Assembly: GCA_028873865.1 (NCBI GenBank)
Contig: JAPPNI010000026.1
Coordinates: forward strand, 62,001 to 126,000
Source: Chloroflexota bacterium
GTDB lineage: Bacteria; Chloroflexota; Dehalococcoidia; Bin125
Direction of reading: 5' to 3'
DNA length: 64,000 nucleotides
In this document: positions 43,350 to 52,510 of the stretch, piece by piece
Numbering within the stretch: the stretch's first letter is position 1
Layout: every line of letters starts with the position of its first letter
Notes under the pieces: generated by a model
What the model was told of the DNA's origin: nothing
The model's database searches: none
What the model saw: the letters and a program-made list of their open reading frames with translations, nothing else
Made by a program: the position numbers and the translations under genes

Positions 43350-45379
43350 TCGCGCGTCCCTTCAGCCTGACGACTCAGCAGCAGGCTGCCATTGGGCAGC
43401 GGGGCGGCCGTCCAGCCCGGCGGGACGGTGACGGTCGTGTCGATCTGAGTGATGATCGCCGGCCCCGCGACCAGCTCGGTGACAGAGTGGCGCTTGCAGA
43501 TCCGGGTGTCTCGGGGGCGGTCCCAGACGACGGCGGCGGTCCGCGATCCTGCGCCGTCCGGCGTTTGGGTCACGCCCATGTCTCCTCGATAGCCGGCGTG
43601 CCGAGCTTTGGCTCGGGCGGTGACTACCTCGACCGGCGTGTCGAGCGAAGCGAAGCCGAAGCGCTCACGGTGCGCGCGGTGGAACGCATCGCGGACGGCT
43701 TCAGCCTCGTGACCCTCGTTCAGCGAGACCGTGAGTTCGTGGGACTGGCCGCGGTAGCGCAGGTCTGCGGCGTACTCGACGTCCACGCCCTGGGTGTAGC
43801 CGTCCTCGGCGATCGCCGCTCTGGCCTGCGCGGCGATGTTCGCGAAGGTGTCGTCGATCGTGGCGATGTTGCCTCGGGTGTCTGGTTCGATCGCGAGGTG
43901 CATTCCCTGTTCGGCGTCTCTGGTGATGTCGGAAATCAGCATTCCCGCTGCCGACAACACGCCGGGAGCGGAGGGAACGAGCGCCTGGGGAATGCCGACG
44001 GCGTCTGCGAGGTCGCAGGCATGCAAGGGTCCGGCGCCGCCGAATGCGACGAGCGTGAAGTTGGCGGGGTCGTAGCCTCGCTCGACCGAGATCACGCGGA
44101 GCGCGCGGGCCATGTTGGCGTTGACGACATCGATTACAGCCTGGGCGGCGGCCTCGACGGAGCCGAACGGCTCCGCGATGGTGGCGATGGCCCGATGAGC
44201 GCGGTCGAGGTCCAGGGGGACCGTTCCGCCGAGCTGCTGCTCCGGCCGCAGTCTTCCGAGGACGGTGTGCGCGTCGGTCACCGTGGGCAGCGTGCCACGC
44301 CCGTAGGCGGCCGGTCCCGGATCGGCTCCGGCCGACTGCGGGCCGACCCGTAGCGCTCCGCCCGCGTCGAACCAGGCGATTGAGCCGCCGCCGGCGCCGA
44401 CGGTGTGCAGGTCGACCGCCGGTGTGCGAATCGGCATGTCGTCGACGACGAGATCGGTGCGCTCAAGCAGGCGTCCGGGACAGAGCGCGACATCGGCGGA
44501 GGTGCCGCCCATGTCGAAGGTGATCGCATGCGGGAATCCATCGGTTTCGGCGGCGGCGAAGGCGCCGGCGACGCCTCCGGCGGGACCGGAGAGGACGGTG
44601 CGGACCGCGTTGCGCCCGGCGGAACCGGCCGAGAGCGAGCCGCCGTTGGATTGCATGATCCGCAGACGGACGTCGTCGGCGCCGTCGTTGCTCAGTCTCG
44701 ATTCCAGGGCGTCCAGGTAGGTCGCCATGACCGGCGACAGATAGGCGTTGGCGGTGGTGGTGCTCATGCGCTCGAATTCTCGGTGCTGCGGCAGCACTTC
44801 GTAGGAGGCGGAGACGTTGAAGCCTCGGTCGCGGGCGCGCTGAGCGGCCGCTGCTTCGTGATCGGGATTGATGAAGCTGAAGAGAAAACAGATCGCGACG
44901 CTCCGAACCCGGCCGCGTTCAATCCGGTCGAGGACTCGGTCGAGTTGTTCGAGGTCCAGTGGCGTCACGATGTCGCCGTCGGCGGCGATTCGTTCTTCGA
45001 CTTCAAACCGCAGCCGCTGTGGAACCAGCGGTTCGTGACGCTGCGGATGCAGCGCGTACAGATCGGGCCGAGCCTGCCGTCCGATGACGAGGGTGTCACG
45101 GAATCCCCTGGTCGTGATCAGCGCCGTGGGCGCTCCGGTGCGTGTGAGCAGCGTGTTCGTCGCGACGGTCGATCCGTGTACCACTTCCTCCGGCGACCAG
45201 CCGAACTCGGCGAGTCCGTTGATGATCGCGCGGCCCGGATCGTCCGGGGTTGAGGGTCGCTTGGCGATGCTGATCGCGCCGTCGCGAAGGAAAACGAAGT
45301 CGGTGAACGTGCCGCCGACATCGACTCCGAGCAGTTGGTCGTGGCGTTGTGCGGGAGATCCGGAGTCGCTGGTCGGCAT
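43346..45379 (-). CDS. hyuA: Hydantoinase A / oxoprolinase family protein (HyuA)
   Basis: A 677-aa ATP-dependent subunit with an actin/hexokinase-type fold. N-terminal LLGVDVGGTFTDFVFLRDG (phosphate-1 loop), ITTRGFRDTLVIGRQARPDL, MQSNGGSLSAGSAGRN, LSGPAGGVAGAFAAAE, ITFDMGGTSADVALCPG (phosphate-2), and VERGYDPANFTLVAFGGAGP. Full length for the family. Partner of the overlapping HyuB; together they cleave hydantoin-like or 5-oxoproline-type substrates with ATP. Divergent from the L25/Ctc gene. Confidence 0.93.
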   Translation of the reverse strand: MPTSDSGSPAQRHDQLLGVDVGGTFTDFVFLRDGAISIAKRPSTPDDPGRAIINGLAEFGWSPEEVVHGSTVATNTLLTRTGAPTALITTRGFRDTLVIGRQARPDLYALHPQRHEPLVPQRLRFEVEERIAADGDIVTPLDLEQLDRVLDRIERGRVRSVAICFLFSFINPDHEAAAAQRARDRGFNVSASYEVLPQHREFERMSTTTANAYLSPVMATYLDALESRLSNDGADDVRLRIMQSNGGSLSAGSAGRNAVRTVLSGPAGGVAGAFAAAETDGFPHAITFDMGGTSADVALCPGRLLERTDLVVDDMPIRTPAVDLHTVGAGGGSIAWFDAGGALRVGPQSAGADPGPAAYGRGTLPTVTDAHTVLGRLRPEQQLGGTVPLDLDRAHRAIATIAEPFGSVEAAAQAVIDVVNANMARALRVISVERGYDPANFTLVAFGGAGPLHACDLADAVGIPQALVPSAPGVLSAAGMLISDITRDAEQGMHLAIEPDTRGNIATIDDTFANIAAQARAAIAEDGYTQGVDVEYAADLRYRGQSHELTVSLNEGHEAEAVRDAFHRAHRERFGFASLDTPVEVVTARAKARHAGYRGDMGVTQTPDGAGSRTAAVVWDRPRDTRICKRHSVTELVAGPAIITQIDTTVTVPPGWTAAPLPNGSLLLSRQAEGTRE

Positions 45380-45413
45380 GGTCGTGCCAGTCTACGAGGC
45401 GTGTGCGATTTGC

Positions 45414-45442
45414 TTGACTGCCCTGAGATGCGCTCATAGCGT
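45414..45442 (+). promoter_or_regulatory. Sigma-70-type promoter candidate for rplY
   Basis: TTGACT at 45414-45419, a 17-bp spacer, and TAGCGT at 45437-45442 give a good -35 and a weak (TAnnnT) -10. They lie about 55 bp before the rplY start, inside the gap between the divergent hyuA and rplY starts. Confidence 0.5.
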
Positions 45443-45497
45443 CAGTTGATAAGCTCACTGCCGACCGCCGAGTTCTTGCTGAAATGGATGGGTGACG

Positions 45498-46169
45498 ATG
45501 TCCGACGCTGCTGAACTGGTACTGCAAGCGGAGACTCGGGCCGTCCTGGGCAAGAAGGTCAAGCAACTGCGCCGCGACGGCTGGGTGCCCGGTAACGTCT
45601 ACGGCCGCCGACAGGAATCGCGCGCAATTCAAACGGAACTGGCCGAGATCCAGCGTGTGTTCGGCGCCGTTGACCGCAACGCCGTTGTGTCGATGTCGAT
45701 CGACGGCACCAGTGAGACGATTCCGGTCGTGCTGCGCGAGATCCAGCGCCATCCCGTGACCCGCAACCTGCTGCACCTGGACTTCTACCAGGTCGATCTC
45801 ACCCGGCGGATTCATTCGGAGGCGCGCCTGCTCCTGATCGGGGACTCCGAGGCGGTGTCCATGGGCGGCACCGTGGTGCAGTCGCTGGAGCACCTCGTAC
45901 TTGAGGCGTTGCCGACGGATATGCCGTCGGTGATCGAGGTTGACATCTCCGTCCTCGATGACTTTGGTCACTCCGTCCTCGTTCGCGATCTCACCCTGCC
46001 TGACGGTGTGATCGCTCTGACCGACGAAGCCGTTGCCGTCGCGACGGCCCTCGCGCCCAGGGTGACCGAAGAGGAAGAGGAAGCCGAGGAGCTGGCGGCC
46101 GAAGAGGCGCTGCTCGAGGAGGCCGAGACGGAGGGCGAAGAAGCGGCGGACGAAGAGGAGTCCCGCTAA
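45498..46169 (+). CDS. rplY: Ribosomal protein bL25 / Ctc
   Basis: About 223 aa, CTC-type bL25: N-terminal 5S-rRNA-binding domain (LQAETRAVLGKKVKQLRRDG then VPGNVYGRRQESRAIQ) and C-terminal beta domain (IHSEARLLLIGDSEAVSMGG, SVIEVDISVLDDFGHSVLVR). The last ~35 residues are almost all Glu/Ala/Asp, an unusually acidic tail. The ATG at 45498 follows GGATGG. The stop lies inside a perfect palindrome shared with the convergent rlmN stop. Confidence 0.92.
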   Translation: MSDAAELVLQAETRAVLGKKVKQLRRDGWVPGNVYGRRQESRAIQTELAEIQRVFGAVDRNAVVSMSIDGTSETIPVVLREIQRHPVTRNLLHLDFYQVDLTRRIHSEARLLLIGDSEAVSMGGTVVQSLEHLVLEALPTDMPSVIEVDISVLDDFGHSVLVRDLTLPDGVIALTDEAVAVATALAPRVTEEEEEAEELAAEEALLEEAETEGEEAADEEESR

Positions 46170-46179
46170 CGGGACTCCT
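46156..46179. terminator. Perfect palindrome across the convergent rplY/rlmN stops
   Basis: AGGAGTCCCG (46156-46165), loop CTAA (46166-46169), CGGGACTCCT (46170-46179): a 10-bp perfect stem with a 4-nt loop. The loop contains both stop codons (TAA forward, TAG reverse). It lacks a T-run on either side, so it is not a canonical intrinsic terminator, but the bidirectional hairpin placed exactly at convergent ends suggests a terminator or RNA-stabilising role. Confidence 0.6.
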
Positions 46180-47203
46180 GGAGCCGGTCGCCGCGGAGCT
46201 GTCCGCAGGCGGCTGCGATATCCCGTCCCTGCTCGACCCGGATGGTGGTCGGTACCCCGCAGTCCTGAAGCGCCTGCTGGAAGCCGAGCGTGGCTCGCCG
46301 CGACGGCCGTTCGCCAACGACGCCGGGAGAGGGATTGAGCGGAATCAGATTGACGTGGGCTCGCAGCCCGCGAATCCGTTCGGCCAACCGACGCGCATGG
46401 CTGCGGCTGTCGTTCACGTCGCGTAGGAGCACATACTCGAAGGTCACCCGGCCGCCGGTCTGTCGATTGTGTTCGCGGACCGCGTCGAGAATGTCGTCGA
46501 CGGACGCTCCGGCCACCGGGACCAGCTCCCGGCGCAGCTTCTGTTGGGGGGCGTGCAGCGAGACAGCCAGGTTGACGTGCGGATGATCGCTCGCCAGCCG
46601 GAGGATGTTCTGCGGGATTCCCACCGTTGAGACCGTGATTCGGCGGGGCGACATTGCGAAGCCGTCCGGGTGAGTCAGGCGTTCGATGACCTCGCTGACG
46701 TTGGCATAGTTGGCGAGCGGCTCGCCCATACCCATGAAGACAACGTGCGTCAGTTCGCGGCCTTCGTCCCGCGACCAGGAGCGAGCGAGAATCGCCTGTC
46801 GCATGATCTCGCCGGTGGTGAGCTGCCGCCTGAGTCCCTGAAGCCCAGTCGCGCAGAAGACGCAGCCCATGGCGCAGCCCGCCTGCGAGGACAGGCAGAC
46901 CGTGTCGCGCGGCTCCGAGCGAATCAGCACGGTCTCGATCAGTTCACCGTCGTCGAGACGGAGCAAGGCCTTGCTGGTCGACTCGTCGGCCGAGGTCTGC
47001 AGCTCGATCGGCTCGGCGAGCGCCTCAGCGTCGGCGCTGAGGCGGCGGCGCAACTCGGCCGGCAAGTCCGACATCTGACCGGGATCGGTGACCCCGCGCT
47101 GGTAGATCTGACGCCAGATCTGTCGGGCCCGGTAAGCCGGTTGGCCGAGCGATTCGATCAGTTGCGCGAGTTCGCCGCGGTCGAGTTCGAGCAGGTCAGT
47201 CAT
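46166..47203 (-). CDS. rlmN: Dual-specificity RNA methyltransferase RlmN
   Basis: About 345 aa, radical-SAM methylase of 23S rRNA A2503 and tRNA A37. Motifs: ALLRLDDGELIETVLIR, the radical-SAM cluster CAMGCVFCATGLQGLRR (CxxxCxxC), THVVFMGMGEPLANYANV, RRITVSTVGIPQNILRLA, LAVSLHAPQQKLRRELVPV, and NLIPLNPSPGV. The C-terminal Cys for the methyl-thioether is in RDIAAACGQLRG. The ATG at 47203 is used because the family starts near LLELDRGELAQL; it overlaps the fmt stop by 8 bp, so it is coupled to fmt. The frame upstream of 47203 has no homology. Confidence 0.93.
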   Translation of the reverse strand: MTDLLELDRGELAQLIESLGQPAYRARQIWRQIYQRGVTDPGQMSDLPAELRRRLSADAEALAEPIELQTSADESTSKALLRLDDGELIETVLIRSEPRDTVCLSSQAGCAMGCVFCATGLQGLRRQLTTGEIMRQAILARSWSRDEGRELTHVVFMGMGEPLANYANVSEVIERLTHPDGFAMSPRRITVSTVGIPQNILRLASDHPHVNLAVSLHAPQQKLRRELVPVAGASVDDILDAVREHNRQTGGRVTFEYVLLRDVNDSRSHARRLAERIRGLRAHVNLIPLNPSPGVVGERPSRRATLGFQQALQDCGVPTTIRVEQGRDIAAACGQLRGDRLQESR

Positions 47204-48146
47204 CGTCGGCACCGAAGCGCTGGCCGACCAGGTCCCGCGTGCCGCGAGAGAACTCCTCGGCGCTGAGTTCCCGTTTGCCAGCTCGTTGCAGGCGGCGGAT
47301 TTCGAGCACACCCGATCCGGTCGCGACACGGATGCTCTCAGCGGCGTCGACGATCGTGCCCGGCAGTTCCGAGGCGTCGTCGGACCCCGCGGCAGCCTCC
47401 GTCACTCGGATCGAGGTCCCGTCCAGCGTGGTCGTCGCCGCCGGCCATGGCGTGTATGCCCTGACGTGACGGCCGATCAGCTCCGCCGGGGCCGTCCAGT
47501 CGATGCGACCCTGCCGCTTGTTCACGCGGCGCGCCCTGGTCGCGAGGTTTGAATCTTGCGGGGCGGGTGTGATCGCCCCGTCGATCCATTCGGGGATCGT
47601 CTCAAGCAGCAGCTCCGCTCCCATCTCAGCCAGCCGATCGCTGAGCTGCCCGGCGTGTTCATCCGGCCCGATCGGCGTCCGTCGCTGCCTGATGATGTCG
47701 CCCGTGTCCTCGGTCTCGTCGACCAACATGATCGTGACGCCCGTCTCGGAGTCGCCGTGCAGGATGGCTGCGGAGATCGGCGATGCGCCTCGCCAGCGCG
47801 GAAGGAGCGATGCATGGACGTTGAGCGATCCGTGCCTCGGCAGTTGCAGGATCTCGACGGGAATGATCTGACCGTAGGCCGCAACGACCTGCAGATCGGG
47901 CTTGAGACTGGCGATCTGCGCGATCGCCGCGCGATCTCGCAGCCGTGCCGGCTGCAGCGCGGGAATGTCGTGCGTCGCCCCGAGCTCCTTGATCGGAGGC
48001 GGACGGAGCGACCGGCCGCGTCCGGCGCGTGCGTCGGGCTGGGTGACGACGGCAATCGGCCGATAGGGACTCTCGATCAGCGCACGCAGCGTCGGCACGG
48101 CGAAGTCCGGCGATCCGTAGAACAGGACTCGCGGTGCGTCGGGCAT
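47196..48146 (-). CDS. fmt: Methionyl-tRNA formyltransferase
   Basis: A 316-aa Fmt: formylates initiator Met-tRNA with 10-formyl-THF. Motifs: RVLFYGSPDFAVPTLRALIE, VVTQPDARAGRGRSLRPPPI, the SLLPRWRGASPISAAILHGD signature with catalytic Asn/His/Asp (SLNVHASLLPRWRG...TGD), and the C-terminal beta domain with RVNKRQGRIDW and AYTPWPAATTTLDG. Full length. Lies between rlmN and secG on the reverse strand. Confidence 0.94.
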   Translation of the reverse strand: MPDAPRVLFYGSPDFAVPTLRALIESPYRPIAVVTQPDARAGRGRSLRPPPIKELGATHDIPALQPARLRDRAAIAQIASLKPDLQVVAAYGQIIPVEILQLPRHGSLNVHASLLPRWRGASPISAAILHGDSETGVTIMLVDETEDTGDIIRQRRTPIGPDEHAGQLSDRLAEMGAELLLETIPEWIDGAITPAPQDSNLATRARRVNKRQGRIDWTAPAELIGRHVRAYTPWPAATTTLDGTSIRVTEAAAGSDDASELPGTIVDAAESIRVATGSGVLEIRRLQRAGKRELSAEEFSRGTRDLVGQRFGADDD

Positions 48147-48174
48147 GGTTTTGCCGGGAAGCCGTCGAGAAAAA

Positions 48175-48402
48175 TCAGACCTGGGTCGCGGCGATGCTCA
48201 GGCCGACGAAGATGAGCATGAGGACGATCGTTCCTCGGAAGAGGGTGCGCTCCAGGCCGCGGCGTGTCCGGTACGAAGACTCAGCGCCGGCGCCGCCGAA
48301 GATGTTGCCCAGACCCGCGCCCTTGGCCTGCAGGATCACCGCGCCGATCACGACCAGCGCAATCAGAATCTGAATGACGTTGAGGAGTTCAGACGTGCTC
48401 AC
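48175..48402 (-). CDS. secG: Preprotein translocase subunit SecG
   Basis: A 75-aa SecG: two TM helices (LLNVIQILIALVVIGAVILQ and LFRGTIVLMLIFVGLSIAAT) joined by a cytoplasmic loop with KGAGLGNIFGGAGAESSYRT then RRGLER, the classic SecG loop. It is an accessory subunit of SecYEG for protein export. It lies between fmt and yvcK. Confidence 0.92.
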   Translation of the reverse strand: MSTSELLNVIQILIALVVIGAVILQAKGAGLGNIFGGAGAESSYRTRRGLERTLFRGTIVLMLIFVGLSIAATQV

Positions 48403-48435
48403 GCTTCTGTTGTACCTGACTTGTCCGCTTGTGGG

Positions 48436-49905
48436 CTATTCCGGAATCGTCACACGCTGCGGGCGGCGAGGCCGCACCCCGGCTTCTCGGCCCTCATGGT
48501 ATGCGGTCATGATCGCGTCGGCGAGTTTGGCGCTGTCGTGACGGTAGCGGTTGCCCGTGTCGACGATGTCGGCCTCGATGATCCGCACGGAGTCGGTGAG
48601 ATCGGCATCGCCGCCGGATTCCGCGACTCGCACCGGCTCCGACTTCCAGCCGCGAGGCAGTTTCGCCTTGCTGTTGTTGTTGGCGACCACGGCGTCGAAT
48701 GGCAGTCCGCCAATGTGCTCGCCGATCACCCGGACATGGTCCTGTACCGAGAAGTTGTCGGTCTCGCCATGCTGCGTGGCCACGTTGGAGACGTACAGCT
48801 TCATCGCCGCCGACTCCTGGAACGCGATGCGCAGGTCGGGGACGAGCAGGTTGGGCAGAACCGAGGTAAACAGCGAACCGGGGCCGACGACGATCAGGTC
48901 GGCGTTGCGAATCGAGTTCACGGTCTCCGGGTAGGCGGCCGGATGCTGCGGTTCGAGATTGAGCTGGGCGATGCGCTGACCGGCCTCGGTGATCGAGGAC
49001 TCGCCGCGGATCCGTTCGCCCTCGGCCGTGGTCGCGGCGAGGCGGATGTTCTCGAGGGTCGATGGCAGGATCTTGCCCTGCACCGCGAGCACGCGACCGG
49101 TCTCGTGAATTGCCTCCTCCATCGAGCCGGCGACGTCGGACATGGCGACGATGAAGAGGTTGCCGAACGAATGGCCTTCGAGTCCGTTGCCGGAGCCTTC
49201 GGGGAATCGGTACTGGAACAGGCGGGTCATCAACGGCTCGGCGTCGGCCAGGGCGGCGATGCAATTGCGCAGATCGCCGGGCGGAATGATGCCCAGATCG
49301 CGCCTGAGGCGGCCAGACGAGCCGCCGTCGTCGCCGACGCTGACCACCGCCGCCAGGTTGTCGGTGTAGACCTTGAGCCCTCGGAGCAGGACGGACAGGC
49401 CGGTGCCGCCGCCCATGCAGACGATGCGGATGCCGCGTCCGGCGAAACGCTGTCGGTGCAGCAACTCAACCAGCGGTTCCTCGCCGCCGGTCCTGCTGTC
49501 GGAGGAGCGCGCCGCGACGACCAGCCCCGAGGTGAACTTGCCGATCCCGATGCCGACGCACAGGATGGCCAGACCGATCAACACGGCGCCGCGCACGGCG
49601 TAGGGCAGGAACTGGAGGGTGATGTAGTAGAAGGCGCCGGGCAGCGTGACGGTCAGATAGAGCTCGCGGGCGAGGAACGAGACGCCCAATCCGAGCACGG
49701 CCATGCCGAAGAGCAGCAGGACGAACCAGCGCTTGATCCCGATGCCCGGCGCGAGCCACTTGCGCAGGTGCCACTCGGTCCGTGCGCCATTGCCGGCGCC
49801 CTGACCGCCAAACCTGGCCGGGCCGGACCTGTTTCCTCGGCGCAGGCGGAACATAACGTCACTATAGTGCCGCTGGCCGAGAAAGCGGTAGCGTAGTCGC
49901 TGCAT
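48436..49905 (-). CDS. yvcK: YvcK/GlmR (CofD-like) cell-envelope regulator, membrane-anchored
   Basis: About 489 aa. The C-terminal ~330 residues are a CofD/YvcK-type Rossmann domain: IRIVCMGGGTGLSVLLRGLK, AVVSVGDDGGSSGRLRRDLG, PPGDLRNCIAALADAEPLMT, GHSFGNLFIVAMSD, IVVGPGSLFTSVLPNLLVP and YVSNVATQHGETDNFSVQDH. This family binds UDP-GlcNAc and steers carbon to peptidoglycan precursors. An N-terminal ~140-residue extension carries two or three TM helices, the membrane-anchored form seen in Chloroflexota. The ATG at 49905 has GGAG 5 nt upstream; ATG 49854 has no ribosome-binding site but follows a TATAGT, so a leaderless shorter form is possible. Confidence 0.88.
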   Translation of the reverse strand: MQRLRYRFLGQRHYSDVMFRLRRGNRSGPARFGGQGAGNGARTEWHLRKWLAPGIGIKRWFVLLLFGMAVLGLGVSFLARELYLTVTLPGAFYYITLQFLPYAVRGAVLIGLAILCVGIGIGKFTSGLVVAARSSDSRTGGEEPLVELLHRQRFAGRGIRIVCMGGGTGLSVLLRGLKVYTDNLAAVVSVGDDGGSSGRLRRDLGIIPPGDLRNCIAALADAEPLMTRLFQYRFPEGSGNGLEGHSFGNLFIVAMSDVAGSMEEAIHETGRVLAVQGKILPSTLENIRLAATTAEGERIRGESSITEAGQRIAQLNLEPQHPAAYPETVNSIRNADLIVVGPGSLFTSVLPNLLVPDLRIAFQESAAMKLYVSNVATQHGETDNFSVQDHVRVIGEHIGGLPFDAVVANNNSKAKLPRGWKSEPVRVAESGGDADLTDSVRIIEADIVDTGNRYRHDSAKLADAIMTAYHEGREAGVRPRRPQRVTIPE

Positions 49906-49956
49906 AAGGGCTCCATTGCGAACCACGCATCCAGCCAACTAGATAGGAACCCTGAA

Positions 49957-50982
49957 ATGGAACAGCGACGATTCGGAAACAGCGACCTGGTGGCCTCCGC
50001 GGTCGGCTTCGGCACCTGGGAGATGAGCGGCAACATGTACGGCCACATCGACCGCGCCGATGCCGCGCGGGCCGTGAACATGGCCATCGACCGCGGCATC
50101 ACCCTGTTCGACACGGCCGAGGTCTACGGACCGAACCACTCGGAGGAGTTGCTCGCCGAGGGTCTGGGCAACCGCCGCAACGAGGTCGTCCTCGTGACCA
50201 AGGTCGGCTTCGACTACAACGACGTGCCGCAGGTGATCGGTCTCAACTCCAAGAAGGATCACATCATCGAGCACACCGAGGGTTGTCTGCGGCGGCTCAA
50301 CACCGACTACGTCGACCTGATGCTGATCCACTGGCCCGACCACGACACACCCTTCGACGAGACGATGGAGGGCCTGGAAGAACTGAAGCAGGCCGGCAAG
50401 ATTCGCCACTACGGCGTGTCCAACTTCAACATCGACATGATGGAGGAGTGCCAGCGTCACGGGACGATCGTCGCCAACCAGGTCGGCTACCACATGTTCG
50501 ACCGGCGGATGGAATCGCGCGTGCTGCCCTGGTGCATGGCCAACGGCGTTGGCTTCATGTCCTACGGCTCGCTCGCTTTCGGCCTGCTGACCGGCGCCTT
50601 CCAGCCGGACCACCAGTTCGACGAGGGCGACTGGCGCGGCAACGGCGTCGCCTTCAACCTGCCGCTCTTCGAGCGAGAGCGCTTCCGGCAGGAGGTCGAG
50701 ATCGCCAACCGACTCTCCGAACTGGCCGACGGCTACGGCAAGACTTGTGCGCAACTCGGCATCGCCTGGGTGCTCGACCATCCCGGCGTCAGCTGCGCCC
50801 TGGTCGGAATGCGCAACGAGCGTGAGCTCGAAGAGAACGTCGCCGCCACCGACTGGAAGCTGACCGAAGAGATCCGCAGCGGGATCAACCAGATCTTCGA
50901 CGAAGTCGGAGTCCCGACTTACCAGAATCTCGACCAGGTCGTCCACGTCAACCGAGCCACCGGAGCCCGCCGAGGTCGCTAG
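49957..50982 (+). CDS. Aldo/keto reductase
   Basis: A 341-aa AKR-superfamily (beta/alpha)8 barrel, NADPH-dependent. N-terminal MEQRRFGNSDLVASAVGFGT; the catalytic tetrad residues Asp and Tyr in LFDTAEVYGPNHSEELLAEG, Lys in VLVTKVGF, His in MLIHWPDHDTPFDETMEGL; and the cofactor loop KIRHYGVSNFNIDMMEE. Close in look to AKR11/12 and L-glyceraldehyde-3-phosphate reductase types. Substrate unknown. Divergent from yvcK with a 51-bp gap. Confidence 0.93.
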   Translation: MEQRRFGNSDLVASAVGFGTWEMSGNMYGHIDRADAARAVNMAIDRGITLFDTAEVYGPNHSEELLAEGLGNRRNEVVLVTKVGFDYNDVPQVIGLNSKKDHIIEHTEGCLRRLNTDYVDLMLIHWPDHDTPFDETMEGLEELKQAGKIRHYGVSNFNIDMMEECQRHGTIVANQVGYHMFDRRMESRVLPWCMANGVGFMSYGSLAFGLLTGAFQPDHQFDEGDWRGNGVAFNLPLFERERFRQEVEIANRLSELADGYGKTCAQLGIAWVLDHPGVSCALVGMRNERELEENVAATDWKLTEEIRSGINQIFDEVGVPTYQNLDQVVHVNRATGARRGR

Positions 50983-50991
50983 TCCAGGCCG

Positions 50992-52482
50992 CTACTCCGT
51001 CAAGGCAGCGACCAGCAACTCCGACGCCTGGGCCGGGTTCGCCTGACCCCGCGAATGGCGCATCACCTGGCCCACCAGGTACTTCAGCGCCGCCTCCTTG
51101 CCCGACCGGTAGTCGTTGACCGCGTCGGGATTGTCGCCGATCACCTGCTCGACGATCGGCGACAGCGCGTCCTCCCCGCTGATCTGCGAGAGGCCCTTGG
51201 CCTCGACGATCCTGGCAGGATCGTCGCCGGTTTCGTACATCGACTCAAAGACCGTCCTCGCCTGGCTGCGCGAGATGTCGCCGACGACGATCAGCCCAAC
51301 CAGCTCCGCAATGTGCTTCGGGCGAATCGGCTGGTCCTCAAGGTCGGGGTGCGACGGATCCTTGTTGATCTGCGCAAACAGGTCGCCCGTGATCCAGTTG
51401 GCCGCCTCCCTGGCGTTGGCCGCGTCACTGAGCGCGGCGACCGTCTGATCGAAGTAGTCCGCCCGCGACGGCTCCTCCGTCAGCAGGTTGGCCTCGAAAT
51501 CTCCCAGACCATACTCCGACTCGAACCGAGCCCGGCGTTCGTCCGGCAGCTCCGGCAACTGGCTGCGCAGCGCCTCGACCTCCTCGCTTGAGATCGACAG
51601 CGGCGGCAGATCAGGCTCCGGGAAATAGCGGTAGTCGTGCGCCTCTTCCTTGGAACGCTGCGACAGCGTGATCTGCCGATCCTCGTCCCAGCCCCGAGTC
51701 TCCTGGTCGATCTTGCCGCCCGATCGCAGCACCTCCGCCTGCCGCTTGACCTCATGCTCCAGCGCGCTGTGCACGCCACGGAACGAGTTCATGTTCTTGA
51801 TCTCAACCTTGGCGCCCAACTCGGACGAACCAACCGGCCGCAACGACACGTTCGCGTCGCAGCGGAACGATCCCTTCTCCATGTCGGCGGTCGAGACGCC
51901 CAGGTAACGCAGCATCTGCCTCAGTTGGACCAGGTACGTCCGAGCCTCGTCCGGCGAGCGCATGTCCGGCTCCGACACGATCTCCATCAGCGGAACGCCC
52001 GACCGATTGACATCCACCAGCGAGAACCGTTCGCCCGCCTCGTTCTCCCGATGCAGCAGCCGCGCCGTGTCCTCCTCCAGGTGGACCCGCGTGATCCCGA
52101 TCCGCCGCCTGCCCAGCTCCTCGGTCTCGACATCCATCCAGCCGCCCTCCGACAGCGGCATGTCGTACTGCGAGATCTGGTAGCCCTTCATCAGGTCGGG
52201 ATAGGGGTAGTTCTTGCGATCAAACTTGGACAGTTCCGGAATGCTCATGTTCAGCGCGAGCGCCGTGCGGATCGTCCACTCGACCGCCGTCCGGTTGATC
52301 ACCGGCAGGGTCCCTGGCATCCCCAGGCAGAGCGGGCAGACATAGGTGTTGGGCTCGGCCGACGCATAGTCCGCCGGACAGCGGCAGAACATCTTGCTCT
52401 GCGTGCGCAGCTGACAGTGGACCTCAAGGCCGATCACGGTCTCGTATGCGGTGGTCGTCTCCGGCGCGGTTTCGGTCGTCAT
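50992..52482 (-). CDS. gatB: Asp-tRNA(Asn)/Glu-tRNA(Gln) amidotransferase subunit B
   Basis: About 496 aa, the tRNA-binding/kinase-like subunit of the GatCAB transamidase. Motifs: YETVIGLEVHCQLRTQSKMF, zinc cysteines in FCRCPADY and YVCPLCLGMPGTLPVINRTA, FDRKNYPYPDLMKGYQISQY, RIGITRVHLEEDTARLLHR, DVNRSGVPLMEIVSEPDMRS and MEKGSFRCDANVSLRPVG. It ends with the YqeY-like tail domain (DYRSGKEAALKYLVGQVMRH). The ATG at 52482 fits the family; an upstream TTG at 52509 would add 9 residues. gatA and gatC are not adjacent. Confidence 0.95.
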   Translation of the reverse strand: MTTETAPETTTAYETVIGLEVHCQLRTQSKMFCRCPADYASAEPNTYVCPLCLGMPGTLPVINRTAVEWTIRTALALNMSIPELSKFDRKNYPYPDLMKGYQISQYDMPLSEGGWMDVETEELGRRRIGITRVHLEEDTARLLHRENEAGERFSLVDVNRSGVPLMEIVSEPDMRSPDEARTYLVQLRQMLRYLGVSTADMEKGSFRCDANVSLRPVGSSELGAKVEIKNMNSFRGVHSALEHEVKRQAEVLRSGGKIDQETRGWDEDRQITLSQRSKEEAHDYRYFPEPDLPPLSISSEEVEALRSQLPELPDERRARFESEYGLGDFEANLLTEEPSRADYFDQTVAALSDAANAREAANWITGDLFAQINKDPSHPDLEDQPIRPKHIAELVGLIVVGDISRSQARTVFESMYETGDDPARIVEAKGLSQISGEDALSPIVEQVIGDNPDAVNDYRSGKEAALKYLVGQVMRHSRGQANPAQASELLVAALTE

Positions 52483-52510
52483 GGAGGTCAGTGTAGACCC
52501 GCCCGACAAC

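Noticed and set aside
48145..49896. A 583-codon forward frame across secG and yvcK.
   Set aside because: secG and yvcK are recognised on the reverse strand by clear motifs; the forward frame is Asp/Gln/His-rich noise.
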